DNA of 64,000 bases. It comes from Anaeromyces robustus (taxonomy: Eukaryota; Neocallimastigomycota; Neocallimastigomycetes; Neocallimastigales; Neocallimastigaceae). Shown one piece after another: positions 12,355 through 28,772 of the stretch. The number at the start of each line of letters is the position of its first letter. Position 1 is the first letter of the stretch. The notes under the pieces were generated by a model. That model saw only the letters and a list, made by a program, of their open reading frames with translations. It ran no database searches and had not been told where the DNA came from. Where the stretch lies: contig MCFG01000187.1 of NCBI GenBank assembly GCA_002104895.1, forward strand, positions 1-64,000, in the 5' to 3' direction. Position numbers and translations under genes: made by a program.

Positions 12355-12855
12355 TTAGAGGTTGACTATTTTATTAATATTATAAAATTTATATTTTATA
12401 AATATATATTATATTGATTAATATTTTTATTTTATTATATTTTAATATATATAATTAAAACTTACGCTTAGTTCTTCTCCAGTTTCTTCTCTTAGAGTTG
12501 TATCTGATAGTGTTACCGGTCTTGAAACGGAACCATTGTGGAAGTGGTCTGTTTTGCTTTTGTTTCTTACCGAGGATACGCTTAATCTTGAAAGTCTTGT
12601 TGGATGGCTACATAATTATAAAGTATAATATATTTCATTTAATATTATTCATCCATTAAATATTATTTTATAATGTAATAAAATCAATGGTTCAACATAA
12701 TTCTCAATAATTAAACATAATCATTTTATATAATACATCCATCATCAATAAATATGGATATATAAAAAATTCATCATTAATTAAACATTAAATAATAAAC
12801 ATAGTCATTCATTAAAAAAAAAAAATTATTAAAAAAATTCATAAAAAATTACCAT
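12355..12855 (-). CDS. RPL39: 60S ribosomal protein eL39
   Basis: Three exons on the minus strand: 12855-12853 (the ATG only), 12607-12466, and 12365-12355 (11 nt including TAA). They join to exactly 51 aa, the family's usual length. The body carries the eL39 signature: [40 protein letters not shown]. The spliced tail LNL matches the fungal-style C-terminus, which supports the tiny last exon. eL39 lines the end of the nascent-peptide exit tunnel. Codon use is strongly biased to C/G-ending codons (AAG, AAC, CTC, ACC), unlike most neighbours, as expected for a highly expressed gene. If intron 2 were retained, the frame would end in RKF instead. The 5' leader has a small TCCGTTCGGA dyad just before the ATG. 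Confidence 0.95.
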
Positions 12856-13392
12856 TTTCAAATGTCCGAACGGATCTTCAAAAAATTTAAGAGAGGGAAA
12901 TATTAATATGATAATGATTAATTTCATTTTTCTTTATGAAAAATACATTAATTTTAACCAATCATATTCTATAAAATTACAGCCATCAATAAAAAATTTG
13001 TATTTGATAATATATTAATATATTGTTGTAAAAAATTTAAATATTTCTTTAAAAAAATTTAAACAGTAATAAATTAAATATAAAAAAAATAAAAAAAGTA
13101 AAAGATTTATTAATGTATATATAATTAATCCTAATCTTTTAAAACAATCAGAGTTAATCCACATTTTTAATTATAAAAAAAACAAAACATTTTTTACAAC
13201 CTTTATGATACATGAAACTTATTTATAGAATTATATTAATTATTATTATTATATTTAATTTCTATTTATTTAAAATTTAAAAAACAAAAAAATTTAATTA
13301 TATATAATTATCAAATATTACACATGTTAAAATATTACACACGTTATAATAAGAATATATATTATTATTAAATATATATTATTATTATTATC

Positions 13393-13393
<1 letters not shown>

Positions 13394-13482
<89 letters not shown>
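13394..13482. repeat. ATT trinucleotide satellite
   Basis: About 29 uninterrupted ATT units. Confidence 0.95.
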
Positions 13483-13483
<1 letters not shown>

Positions 13484-13691
13484 CTTATATTTGTTTTTAT
13501 TTGTTTAAATGTGTATTTGATTGTTTTTATTGTTTTATTTGTATATATTTTGTTGACATTTTAATATTAAAATGATTTTACATTATATTTATATATTTAA
13601 TAATTGTTTATTAATCTTTATTATTTGAAGAGAAATATATTATGTTATTGTTATTTTTTATACACTAAGTTAACTTAGCTATATTTGGATT

Positions 13692-13729
13692 ACTTAGCTA
13701 AACTAATTTACTAATTAATTTAGCTAAGT
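13692..13729. repeat. Inverted repeat with ACTTAGCTAAA arms
   Basis: Perfect 11-bp arms (13692-13702 and 13719-13729) separated by 16 bases. A further copy of the core CTTAGCTA lies just upstream (about 13674-13681). The arms contain G/C, so they stand out from the A/T background. Possible protein-binding site for the divergent promoter, or a hairpin; function unknown. Confidence 0.6.
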
Positions 13730-13775
13730 ATTTTCATTTTTCATTTATTAGGTATTAATTCAAATAAATTAACAA

Positions 13776-13806
<31 letters not shown>

Positions 13807-14325
13807 ATACATAAATAAATAAATAAATAACATTACATAACATAACATAATAAAAGAATTCTATAATAGGTATTTTTGAAAAAAAAAATAACCCTGTAGA
13901 TTAATTACACATTTAATTTTAGATTTATTTATGAAAAATAGATTTTAATTAAAATAATTTAAATTAAATTTAAAATTTTAATTAAAATACCAAGAAAACA
14001 AATGTAAAAAAAAAATTTATTTCTTATATTATTATATATTTTTATTTCAAAAAATTATAAAAAAAATTCAAAAAGAGAATAAATAAACTTATGTAAAGTA
14101 ACATAGTGCTTACTTTATACAATTATTATTATATTATTATTATTTTTTTTTGATGATGTTTTCAATAATTTAATTATTTTATTTAGTTAAAGCAATGATA
14201 TTATAGTATTAAAATATTTTTTTATTATTAAAATTTGGTAATATTTTCATTTTTTAGAAGGTAAGATTTGATTTAAAAAATATGTGGATATACGCATATA
14301 TTTTTTAAAATAATTAGTTAAATCT

Positions 14326-14361
<36 letters not shown>

Positions 14362-15084
14362 TCTAAAAATGATATTTATTACTAACAATACTTTTAACAT
14401 CTATTTTATTTAGATATTATTTATAATTAATAATTATAATTTATTGAATAATTTATATAAATAATAAATTTGAAATTTAAATTAATTCTTTTTTTTTTTT
14501 TAAATATTTTTTTTTATTTTTATTTTTTTTTAGGTCACATAAAAAAGAAAAGATTTTCTATAAAAAAGAAATAAAATATTATTTGTGTTTAAATTTACTA
14601 ATAAGTATATTAATATTAATAATAAACAGCAAGATATTAATGTTTCATTGTTTTAATAAGAATAATTTATCATAATAATTATTGGAGAATTTATTAATAA
14701 GTAAATTATTTTAATATTCATTGAAAATAACTATTATAAAAAATTAATTTATTATTTTTATATAATTGAAATGATTAAATGATATTAAAACCAAAATACG
14801 AGAAAACTTTATTAAATAATACCATAATAACTAACTGTTATAATAATTTAAAAGTATAAGAAATAATTCAAATAATTAATTTATTTTATAATTGAAATTA
14901 TTGGAAACATTATTAGATAATATAAAGTAATATTAATAATAATATACTTATTTGTTACTATAACAAAAAAGTATAAATATAATAAAATAATAAAAAATAG
15001 TAAAAATATAATAAAAAATAAAAATAATAGAAAAAGAAAAATAATAAGATTAAAAAAAGAGAAGGAAAAAAATATTTATTAATA

Positions 15085-15303
15085 AATAATAAATTTTAAA
15101 TTTTAATATTTTTTAAAAAAAAACAAGAAAAAGAAAAACGTTACAAAAGGAAAAAAGAAATTTAAAGGAAAACAAACAAAAAAAACAAACAAACAAATAT
15201 ATAAATAAATAAATTTTAAATTTTAATATTTTTTTAAAAAAATAAGAAAAAGAAAAACGTTACAAAAAGGAAAAAAGAAATTTAAAGGAAAACAAACAAA
15301 AAA
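15085..15303 (+). repeat. Direct duplication of about 100 bp upstream of the 15461 gene
   Basis: Copies at about 15085-15183 and 15206-15303 share AAATTTTAAATTTTAATATT, AGAAAAAGAAAAACGTTAC and AAATTTAAAGGAAAACAAAC in the same order, with only a few differences. It lies in the presumed promoter or leader of the next gene. Confidence 0.85.
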
Positions 15304-15460
15304 ATAAATAAATAAATAAATTAAAATAATAAATAAAAACAAACAAACAAACAAGCAAACAAATAATAAAATAAGAAACTAATTATAATAAATATTAAGT
15401 AATAAAATAAGGAAAAAAATTTTTTTTTTGTTGTTGTTATCATATATAAAAATATAAAAA

Positions 15461-17528
<2,068 letters not shown>

Positions 17529-18339
17529 AATTAAATAATTAGAATTAAATATTTTTTTTTTTTTTTTGGTTTTTATTTATTTTATTTTTTCATTTTATTA
17601 TAATTTTAATTTTTAATTTTTACCCATTTTTCATACATATGCATAATTAAATAACTTTTACCATTACATATTTTAATCAATTATACTACTACTACTACTA
17701 CTAATAAATATAAAAAAATTCATAAAATAACAACAATTAATAAAAGTAAAATTAAACAATAAAGTATATAATAATAATAATAATAATAGTCATAAAAAAT
17801 GTAAATAAATTCATATTTCATCCTTTCCTTTTTTTTTTTTTTTATTTTACTTTTTATCATTACAAATTACTTTCCATCATCTTTCATATTTTAAGTTATT
17901 AAATAAGAGCTATATTAGCAAAAATGTAAATATTTATATAAATTCATTAAATAAATAATAATTATTTTATAATTATAATACCATTATTTGTATATATATA
18001 ATATATACCATTATTTATATCTATATATATTTAAATATATATAGAATATTCAACTATTAACTATATTAACTATATTATCTATATCAGTCATTGATTAATT
18101 ATATATTAATATAGTTATTTATGCATTTTTTATAGTTTATTTTTTCAAATCAGCCTCAATTTTATATAAAAGTTTTTTTTTTTTTTATAATTAATCTTTA
18201 TATATTTATTTCTTTATTTAATATATTATATACATATATATATTGTATATTATTATTATAAATAAATATGTATAATGATAGATATAAAGATGTAAAAATA
18301 TAAAAATATCTTATATATTTAATATTTTATTTATGCAAT

Positions 18340-18458
18340 AATAATTATAATAATAATAATACAACAATAATAATAATTATAATAATAATAATAATTATAA
18401 TAATACAATAATAATAATAATAATACAATAATAATAATAATAATAATAATAATATATA

Positions 18459-18534
<76 letters not shown>

Positions 18535-18535
18535 T
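18340..18535. repeat. Irregular AAT array
   Basis: AAT units interrupted by TTAT and ACAATAATA variants. Confidence 0.9.
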
Positions 18536-19802
18536 TAATATAATTTATATTTTGATTTCTTTGATAATAATAAAAATTATTTATACAGAATTTTTTGTGA
18601 TTTTTTTTTATTCTTTTTACTTATTATGTGATTATTAAAAATAGCGAAACAATAATTAATAAAACATAATACATAAAAATATTGAGACTTCAAAATGTTT
18701 TAGATAATATGTTATTAGATAGTTAGATTATTTACTTTTTTTATTTTTTTTTTATCTAATATTTAAAAAATTGAATAAAATTTAAATATATTTTTTATAT
18801 TTGTAAACCATGTAAGATTATCTTCAATATCAATGACAAAATTGATCTATAACATATAGATTAGGAAATGAAATAACTATGTTATGAATAAAAAAGTCTA
18901 TTAGTGTATATGTAATAGATTAAATCAATTTAAAATAATTACAACAAATAATATATATTATATATATATATATGTAAAGGCTTTATTTTAACATACACAA
19001 AATTACTGGTTCGATATAGATGAAAATCAATAATATAATATTAAGTTCTGGTTGATGTAAAGGACTGTGAAACTAACCTAACCCATATAATATCGTATCA
19101 ATTTAATAAGAACATAGTTCCATACATTTTATATTTATTATGTAAATAAAACATTAAAAAATCAAATTATAACAATGTATAGATATATATGTATGATGCT
19201 AAATATATATGAAGTAAATATATATACAATAATCCTAGAGGAATAAATTTATAAAATAACACACTTAATGATGATTTCAAATAATCATATAATTAATTAT
19301 AATTTTTAATATTGTCAAATTGTTATATATAAAATATGAAATGAAAAAGTATTTATCTAAAGTTTTATTCATAATATTATATCAATATATTAATGTAATA
19401 ACCATATTTATAAAAAATTATTTTAACTGTTAAATATAGATAATAATTACAATAATAAATGAAAATATAGTAAAAAAAATAAACATATATTTTTTATAAA
19501 TCTTATATATTACTTTTATTATATATAATGTAATTTTTATTGATTAATTAATATTAATTATTTAATTATTATTTATATTATTATATTAACAAGAACGTTT
19601 AAAATAAAAATTATTCATTTAAAGTTTTAATCCTTAATATTAAACCATTTCAAATGAAAGATATTAATGTAACAACCATTTTTAAGATGGAATAATATAG
19701 AAAGTATATTTAATAAGATACGTTTAAATAATTATAAATAATTGATATTATATAAAAAAAGAGGATTTAAAAAAGTTTAATTTAGCGGCAAAGCTATTTT
19801 TA

Positions 19803-19849
19803 ATAATATTAATGATTTTAATTATTATAATTAAAATCATTAATATTAT
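19803..19849. repeat. Perfect 47-bp palindrome
   Basis: Two 23-bp arms (ATAATATTAATGATTTTAATTAT and its exact complement) meet around a single central base. The arms include G/C bases at matching positions, so this is not a simple alternating A/T tract. Possible foldback or cruciform element, or the remnant of a joined inverted duplication. Confidence 0.8.
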
Positions 19850-20930
19850 GAAATAATTAGAGAAAAAAATAATATTTATATAATAAAATTATAATTAAAA
19901 TGTTAAGTTGGTTGTTGGTTATATTAATATTCCAATAATCTTTTAATGATAAATTTAAAGATATATATTTATAAAGTATATGTATTATTAAACTTTTTTT
20001 TCTATTCATTTTGATTAAGTTAGTAATTATATATTTAAAGATTTGGCGGTAATATTTTTTTTTCTTTTTTTTATTAAATATGAAAATTTGACAACTTTAA
20101 TATTATTATCTTTACTAATATATATAATATTATTTTTAAATTGGAAAAAAAAAATTTTTTTACGGTAAAAAAGTTATGCTTATACAGAAAATATATATTT
20201 TTTTTTATTAATTATATATTAAATATCAATTAAAAATATTTTTATTATATTATTAATTAATAATATATAATTATACAAATAATTAAATAAATATAAGATA
20301 TTATATTTTAATATTTTATTTCTTAAATAATAATTATTTATAATTATTTTTTATTTATTTAAATATTATTTATTTAATAATTATTAATAAATTTTTTATT
20401 AAATTTTTTATGAAATATAACCAATAATAATAATAACGAAAATAAATGAATATACAATTTATAATATATTATTATTTATTAATAGTAAAGTATAATAGTA
20501 TTAATAAATAAATAATTATAACAATAATAATAAAAAAATTAAAAAAAAAAAAAAAAAAGACATTAATAAAATAATATCAGTATAGAAAATTAAAAAAATA
20601 TTATAAAAAAATAAAATATTAAATAAATAATATAATAATTAATATTATATAAACTATTATATTTTTTTAATATTAATAATAATAATTCATCAAATAACAG
20701 GTAAATAATAGATAGTATTATTAAAATAATAATATATTAATATTAATATTTTTACTAATGCTAATAATAATCAAATAAATCGTAATACCAATAGTAATAA
20801 TAATAATATTATTATTAATAAAGTCATTTATTATTACTATTTATTATTGTAATTATTATTATAATAAATAATAATATCAAAATTGTTTTAATGAATAGAA
20901 AAAAAAAATAAATTGCTAATAGATAGATAT

Positions 20931-21112
<182 letters not shown>

Positions 21113-21170
21113 GTAATAATAATAATAAATAACAAGATAAATAATAAAAAAATAATAAATAGTAATATGT

Positions 21171-21978
<808 letters not shown>

Positions 21979-22519
21979 CATAATAATAATCATAATAATA
22001 ATATATTTAATAATTATAGTAAAAATAATATTTAATAATTATAATAATGATTATATTGATAAATAAAGTAATAATAATTATTATTATAATTAATTTTATT
22101 AAAATATAGATAATGTTAAAAATTATTGTATACTATAATAAAAATAAAATTTATAACCTTAATAAATAATAAATAAATTACAATTACAATGTAATATTAT
22201 TATTAGAATGTATTATATTTTAAAAAATAATAAAATGTATTAAGAAATAATATTTAAATTTTATTTTTTATATTTTATTGATTTTTTATTTAATATAAAC
22301 ATTTAACTTATATTCATTTAACGTAGACCAATATTTTATTTAATAATTTTATTTAATATTTATTTAAAAAAAGACTATATTATATTAATATAATATATAT
22401 AATAAAAAGAGAGAAGAATTATCTATAGAAAATTACAAACTATTAATTTTTTTATTATTTAAATTTTCTTTATTTTATTTCATGTTTTTACAATTATAAA
22501 ATATGTAATTTGATACAAT

Positions 22520-22632
22520 TATAAAAAATTACATATTTATTATATTAAATTATATAAAATAAAAAATTACATATTTATTACATTTAAGCTATATAAAATG
22601 AAAAAAATTACATATTTATTACATAATTTTTT
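22520..22632. repeat. Three-unit tandem repeat
   Basis: Units share AAAAATTACATATTTATTA, spaced about 45-50 bp apart with diverged flanks. Confidence 0.7.
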
Positions 22633-23302
22633 GATATATCAATTGCTTCATTATTATAACATAACTAAAATTATTATGATATTAAATAATAAAACATATG
22701 TATTAAAGTTTTTAAGTTTTAACAAACATGATTATATTTTCCGTATAATTTCATTTAAACATTAAAGAAAAAAAGATTGTACTAGTACGCAAATAAAATA
22801 GAAAATTATTAAAATAAAATTAAAAAAATGGAAAATAAATATAAAATAAAACAAAATAATATAATATTAATTAAAAAATATAAAAATAGCTAAGTTATAT
22901 TATAACAAAGTAAATAATACAATAAGTTCTAAAACTTTAATTATATTTATAATATAATTCATCATTATATAAATATTTAATTTATTTTTTATTGTACATA
23001 AAACCATATCATTATATAAAAAACTTTTTACAAAAAATGTTATTACATAAAATACATATAAATAACAATAACTATGATAAATTTATCATTAGAAAATAAG
23101 CTGATTTTAATATATGATTAAATAATAATACAAGTTTATTTAATATGTTTTAATATTTAAACATTCATCATATGATAAAATTATTAAGGCTATTTCATTA
23201 GAAATTAATATAAAACATAAAATATAAATTAAATGTTTTATAATTAATAGTGAAAAAACAAAGTATTAAAATTATATAATATATAATAAAAAAAAAAAAA
23301 GA

Positions 23303-23381
23303 AATATATGTATATTTACATATGATAATCTAAAAAAAAAAAATTAAAAAAAAAATATGTATATTTACATATGATGATCTA
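23303..23381. repeat. Two direct copies of a 26-bp segment
   Basis: ATATGTATATTTACATATGA followed by (T)(A/G)ATCTA occurs twice, about 53 bp apart, separated by poly(A). Confidence 0.75.
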
Positions 23382-23788
23382 ATAAAAATGAAAATATAAT
23401 TTTTCAATATTAATTATGAAAAAAATTCTCTAATAATTATATAATAATTATTTGATTATAGATTATTAATTTATTATTCTGTTTTTGATATATATATTTT
23501 ATTTATATATTTAAAATAATTAACCCTATTAAGTATATATAAATAATAAATAAGGAAAAATTTTTTTCACTTATAACAATTTTATTTTCCGTTATAATAA
23601 TACTATAATGTATATAAATTGAATAAAATGAAATATTTTAATAAAATATTATAAATAAAGTTTTTATTTCATAAAAATAATATTTATAATAAATAATCAA
23701 TTTTTTTCGTTTATAAAAGAAATAGTTATTTATTCCTTTTTTTAGAATATAAATATTATAAAAATAATACTATTTTTTTATAAAAGAA

Positions 23789-23955
23789 ATGAAATATATG
23801 CAATTTTTAATATTTTTAACCCTTAACAGTTTATTCTTATTAAGTTTTTACATTATATATGTTCCCTTTTTAATATTTCATGTTTCAGATTTCAGATACA
23901 ATTTTGATAATATAGTCAATGTTATATTTTATCAAGGTGTTTTAAAATATATATA
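23789..23955 (+). CDS. Possible short hydrophobic ORF or first exon (55 codons)
   Basis: ATG frame with a signal-like hydrophobic stretch (FLIFLTLNSLFLLSFYIIYV) followed by a short polar part (SDFRYNFDN). Hydrophobic frames arise easily in A/T-rich DNA, so this is weak. A GT (GTGTTT) after codon 49 could be a donor, but the following sequence gives no good continuation. Confidence 0.15.
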
Positions 23956-24440
23956 AATATTCATAACTTAATTACCAATTTTTTATTTTTTTTTAATTTA
24001 GTTAATATATTGATAGGATTTAATTAATTTTTATTTTCATTGTTTTTAAAAATAGTTTTTTCTTAATAATTTTCATTAAATCTTTTTTTTTTTATTATAT
24101 AATTTTTTTTTTTATTTTTTAAAGTTTAAAGTTGAAATAAATTTATAATAAATTTAATTTAATAGTTTTTATTTTATATTATGTTTAACATATAATTTAT
24201 AATTTACATAAATGTAACATGTTACATTAAAAAAATAAAGAAAAAAAACAAAACAAAAAATAAAAACAAAACAAAATTGAAATTAATTAATTAATAAATA
24301 ATATATTTTAAACTTTTTTATATAAATAAATAATATAATATATTAATAATATATTAATAATATATAATAATTAATATAATTATATAAAGAAAAATAATAT
24401 GAGATATATTTAGAAGATCTATTTTTTGAATTAATACTAT

Positions 24441-24630
<190 letters not shown>

Positions 24631-25165
24631 AATTAATTAATTAAAAAAAAAAGATTATTGTTTATTTATTTTTTATGGAATATTCTTTAAAGAATTTATA
24701 TTATATCTATTAAATATGATACAAAATAATATTACTGGTTTCCATGTTTTATATTTATTTTTTATATTAAAAATGGTATTTAGATATTCATAATTATTAT
24801 TAAAAAAAAAAAAAAAACTTTAAAAAATATTCTGGAATTATCTAAATACAAGTATAAATTTTTTATTAATTATTGATGAACACACTTTAATAATATTTGA
24901 TAAAATGATGAAAGTAAAAATTTCAATATTTAATAATTTTATTATTTAAAATAATATTAGTAATAAATCAAATATGATATGAAACGAAAATTGATGATAT
25001 TACTGGTTTTATGAAATTTATTGAAATCATATTTATGTTTTTTTTTTATATTAAAGATATTATTTAAATTTTATAGAAAATCTATATTATACATGTATAT
25101 ATGATTTCATCAAAACTTTTTTTTTAATTAATTTAGATAAGAATGTCTTATTAATTGATGAATCA

Positions 25166-25200
25166 ATAAGCTTTATTACAGTATATGTAATAAGGCTTAT
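25166..25200. repeat. 15-bp inverted repeat with 5-base loop
   Basis: ATAAGCTTTATTACA and TGTAATAAGGCTTAT pair with one mismatch (a G-T wobble in RNA) around GTATA. It could form a hairpin in either strand; no gene ends nearby, so a terminator role is not supported. Confidence 0.6.
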
Positions 25201-28200
25201 TTAATGGTTGATTTAATATTTTCTGTATTGCATATATATATAATTTATTTTGCTAATTTTTAATTAATATAAAGTATTTAATTATCTTATATATTTCGCA
25301 TAATTTTATTTTTTAAAAATAAATAATCTAAACCAAGATAATTATAACTAATAAAGTGGATAATATTATAATATTTAGGATAAAAGTAAGTAAATATTAA
25401 TGATTATTATAAAATATTTACCCTTTTTTCTTTTCTTTTGATTTTTTTATTAATATATGAAACAATTTTATTTAATAATTATTATTCAATTAAAGGGAAA
25501 AATTAAAAAAAAAAGAAAAATAAAGAATAATCCATTTTAAAAAGTTTTTTTGTTATTATCAATAAAAATACTCCGAGTAGTAATAAATTAATTTTATTAT
25601 TTTTAAATATTTACTTCCCAAAATATATTAATTATTTTTATTAAATATACTATATTATTTTTTAATAAAAGTGAAACTGTTATATAAATAATAATAAGGT
25701 AAGTTTTGAATGAAATAAGTTTTGTTTAATAAAGAAATAGAAATTTAATAATAAAAAAAAATTCCTTTTTTAAAATTAGCACAGTCACAATAATATAAAA
25801 AACAACAATTGACCCTTACAATTTAAAAGTTATATTAAACCTTTAATGAAAATAATATTTACAATTTAATTTATAAAAAAAAAAAAAATAAAGATTAATT
25901 ATTTTTAAAGTAGAATCATAGAATTCTCTAATGTTTAATATGTAACATTAAAAAATAAGCACAAAAAGTTTATTTAAATTGTTTTTGCTTTTATGTTTTA
26001 TTTTTATTTTAAATTTTTGTGATCCTAAATGTTTCACATAAAATTGCATTTTATTGTATTCGGACTTTTTTTTATTATAAAAATAATTAAATTTAAAATA
26101 ATTAATTTAATAAACAATTTTTCTCATAAATTTTATTATAATATCTTTTTTATAATAATTAAAATTTTTTTTATTTCAAAACATAATAATAAAATGATAT
26201 ATAATAAAAAATGTTCAAGATTTAATTTAAATTTTATTTACTTTTTAGTTTTATCTAATAATTTTATTAATTATTAAAAATCATAAACTTTAATTATTAT
26301 TATAGTTTAATTTTTCCATTATAATCTTAATTAATATTTAATTTTTTATTTAAATTAATTTATGTATTTTTTTACCGTTGAATATTTAATGAAAATTTCC
26401 TTATATGTAAAAATTTATACATTAATTATCCATTAATATTATAAAATAAAGTTAAAAAATATTTTAATTAAATTTTTAATAACTTTATTATAGTCCGTTA
26501 TTAAATAGGCTGAGTTGGTTTAATTATTAATAAACTTTTTTTTACTTTTTATGGTAAAATTAATTAATACTATTAAAGGAAAGAAATTTTATATATGATA
26601 ATAAACCGACCGCACTATTTTTTTAATAGTATTAAAATTTAATTAAATTATTTAATTTTGTCAAATAAGAAACTTTTTATACTATATACTATATATTGAA
26701 AAATATTTTTATTTATATTAAATATATATTAATAACTTTTTATATATTTGAATTGGGTTATTAAATAGTTATTAAATATACTATGTAAAAAAAATATTAA
26801 TTAAAACATAAACAAAAAAAAAAAAAAAAAAAAAAAAGGATTATAATTCTATTTTCAACAAGTATTGTATATAAATCATATAAAAAAAGTAGATTAAAGT
26901 TTAAAAATAATTAAATAAATCTTTGATTTAATGATATTTTAATCATAATTTTTATTATTTATAATTACTTTTAATTTGTTATATTAATTACTTTAAAATA
27001 TTTTTTTTTTTTTTTAAAAAAAAGATTTAATTTATTTATTATATTAACAAGTAATTAATAAATTTAATTGTGCCTTTTTTTTTTCTATTATTAATTATTT
27101 ATTTATTCATAATTTTAATATTAATATTTTTAACTTTATTTAAAATAAGTGTAGATATGTGTGAGAATTACATTAAGATTTTGTGTTATGAATTAAAAAT
27201 ATGTAAAATATTTTAATGTAGTGTAATGAAATACAATTAAATACTTTTTTCATATTTTAAAATCTATTTTGTTAAGTATGCTTCATATACAAGAGAAGGA
27301 AGAATACATAAAAACACAAAGAAATAAAATATGAAATTTAGTAATTCTTATTAATTAAAGAGATCTCAGATAATAAGTACAAAATTAAAATTTAATAATT
27401 ATTTGAAATTTTTGCCATATATAATAAAAAATATTTATAATTCAATTAATTAAAGTAATAAACTATATATTATATATTTACGTTTAAAAAATAAAACCTA
27501 AAATGTTTGTTGTTTTTTAGTTTTTTTTTTTATAATTCTAATAACTCAGAGTAATAATAGTTATAATTATTATTATTATTGTTATTATTATTATAGATTT
27601 ATTTTATAACACATATTTTATGTGATCATGAGATAAAAATTATATTTTAATGTAAATATTTATTAGTTTTTTTTTTTTTTTTTTATTTTGTTTAATTAAA
27701 GAAAAAATAAAATTAAAAAAGGAGTAATATAATAAAATGAAATAATTAAAAATATTATAAGTTTATATTATATTTTTATAAATATATAATATAAAATATA
27801 TAAAGTAAAAATATATAATAATTAATGTCAAATGATTTTTTTTCCATAAAATAAATATATATATATATTTATTTTTATTATATATATTTAATATATATAA
27901 TAAAAATAAAAAGTACTACATATATATATAATAACAGTCAAAAAAGAGTTTTACTTATATAATTACTTTATTTTTTTTCCAATTTCTACATATATTTATT
28001 TAAGACATCATATATAAAAAGATCAAGAATTATAATTATTATGAATTATTAGATAATGATAATAAAAAAATAATAATGTAATTATCTAATTTTACGTCTA
28101 TCAAAAATTATATATTTAAATAATAGAATGTTTACAAATAATATGTATTATTATTATTATTATTATATAGAGTTTTTTTTAATTGTATTGTTTAGAATAT

Positions 28201-28603
28201 ATGTTTATTAATTTTATATTATAATAATTTTTTTTTAATTTTTTTATTTATTTAATAATTATTAAATATTTATTTATATTTATTCATTTATTTATGAATG
28301 GTATAATTTTTTTTATTTTATTATTTCTTAATTATTTAATTATTAAATAATCAAATAATAATTATAGAATAATTTAGATAAAGAAATGGAATAATATAAT
28401 TATTTATTATTATAAATATAATAATTAATAATATTAATTAGAATAATATTTTAATATTTAGAATAATATTAATTCTTTTAAAAATTTTTTTCTTTTTTTT
28501 GAATGAGTGATATTCTAAAGAAATCTCTTGTACTAAAAAGGAAATAATTATATATCAATATGATTTTCATCAATTATCAATATGATTTATTTTTAAACTA
28601 ATC

Positions 28604-28640
<37 letters not shown>

Positions 28641-28730
28641 TAACATTTTCGTATAAAAATTTTTGTTTATAATAATGATTCATGTATTTTAATATTTAAA
28701 TTCAATAAAGTTGACGTACAAATTGTGTGC

Positions 28731-28772
<42 letters not shown>

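Larger units (their letters stand above)
12856..15460. other. Divergent intergenic region between eL39 and the 15461 gene
   Basis: This is the only interval here flanked by two gene starts on opposite strands, so both promoters must lie in it. No TATA element can be singled out in such A/T-rich DNA. It contains an ATT satellite (about 13394-13482), a TTAGCTAA hairpin (13692-13729), an AAAT run near 13770-13830 and a 100-bp direct duplication just upstream of the 15461 start. Confidence 0.6.

Noticed and set aside
12611-12852. C/D-box snoRNA inside eL39 intron 1
   Set aside because: A C-box-like ATGATGA is present, but no CTGA D box or closing stem was found on the coding strand.
18990-19080. 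tRNA-like GGTTCGA segment
   Set aside because: A T-loop-like string is present, but no 5-bp T stem, no acceptor stem and no anticodon arm could be paired around it.
26029-26277. 82-codon plus-strand frame
   Set aside because: Ile/Phe/Asn/Lys-only composition expected from random A/T-rich DNA; no conserved motif or splice context.
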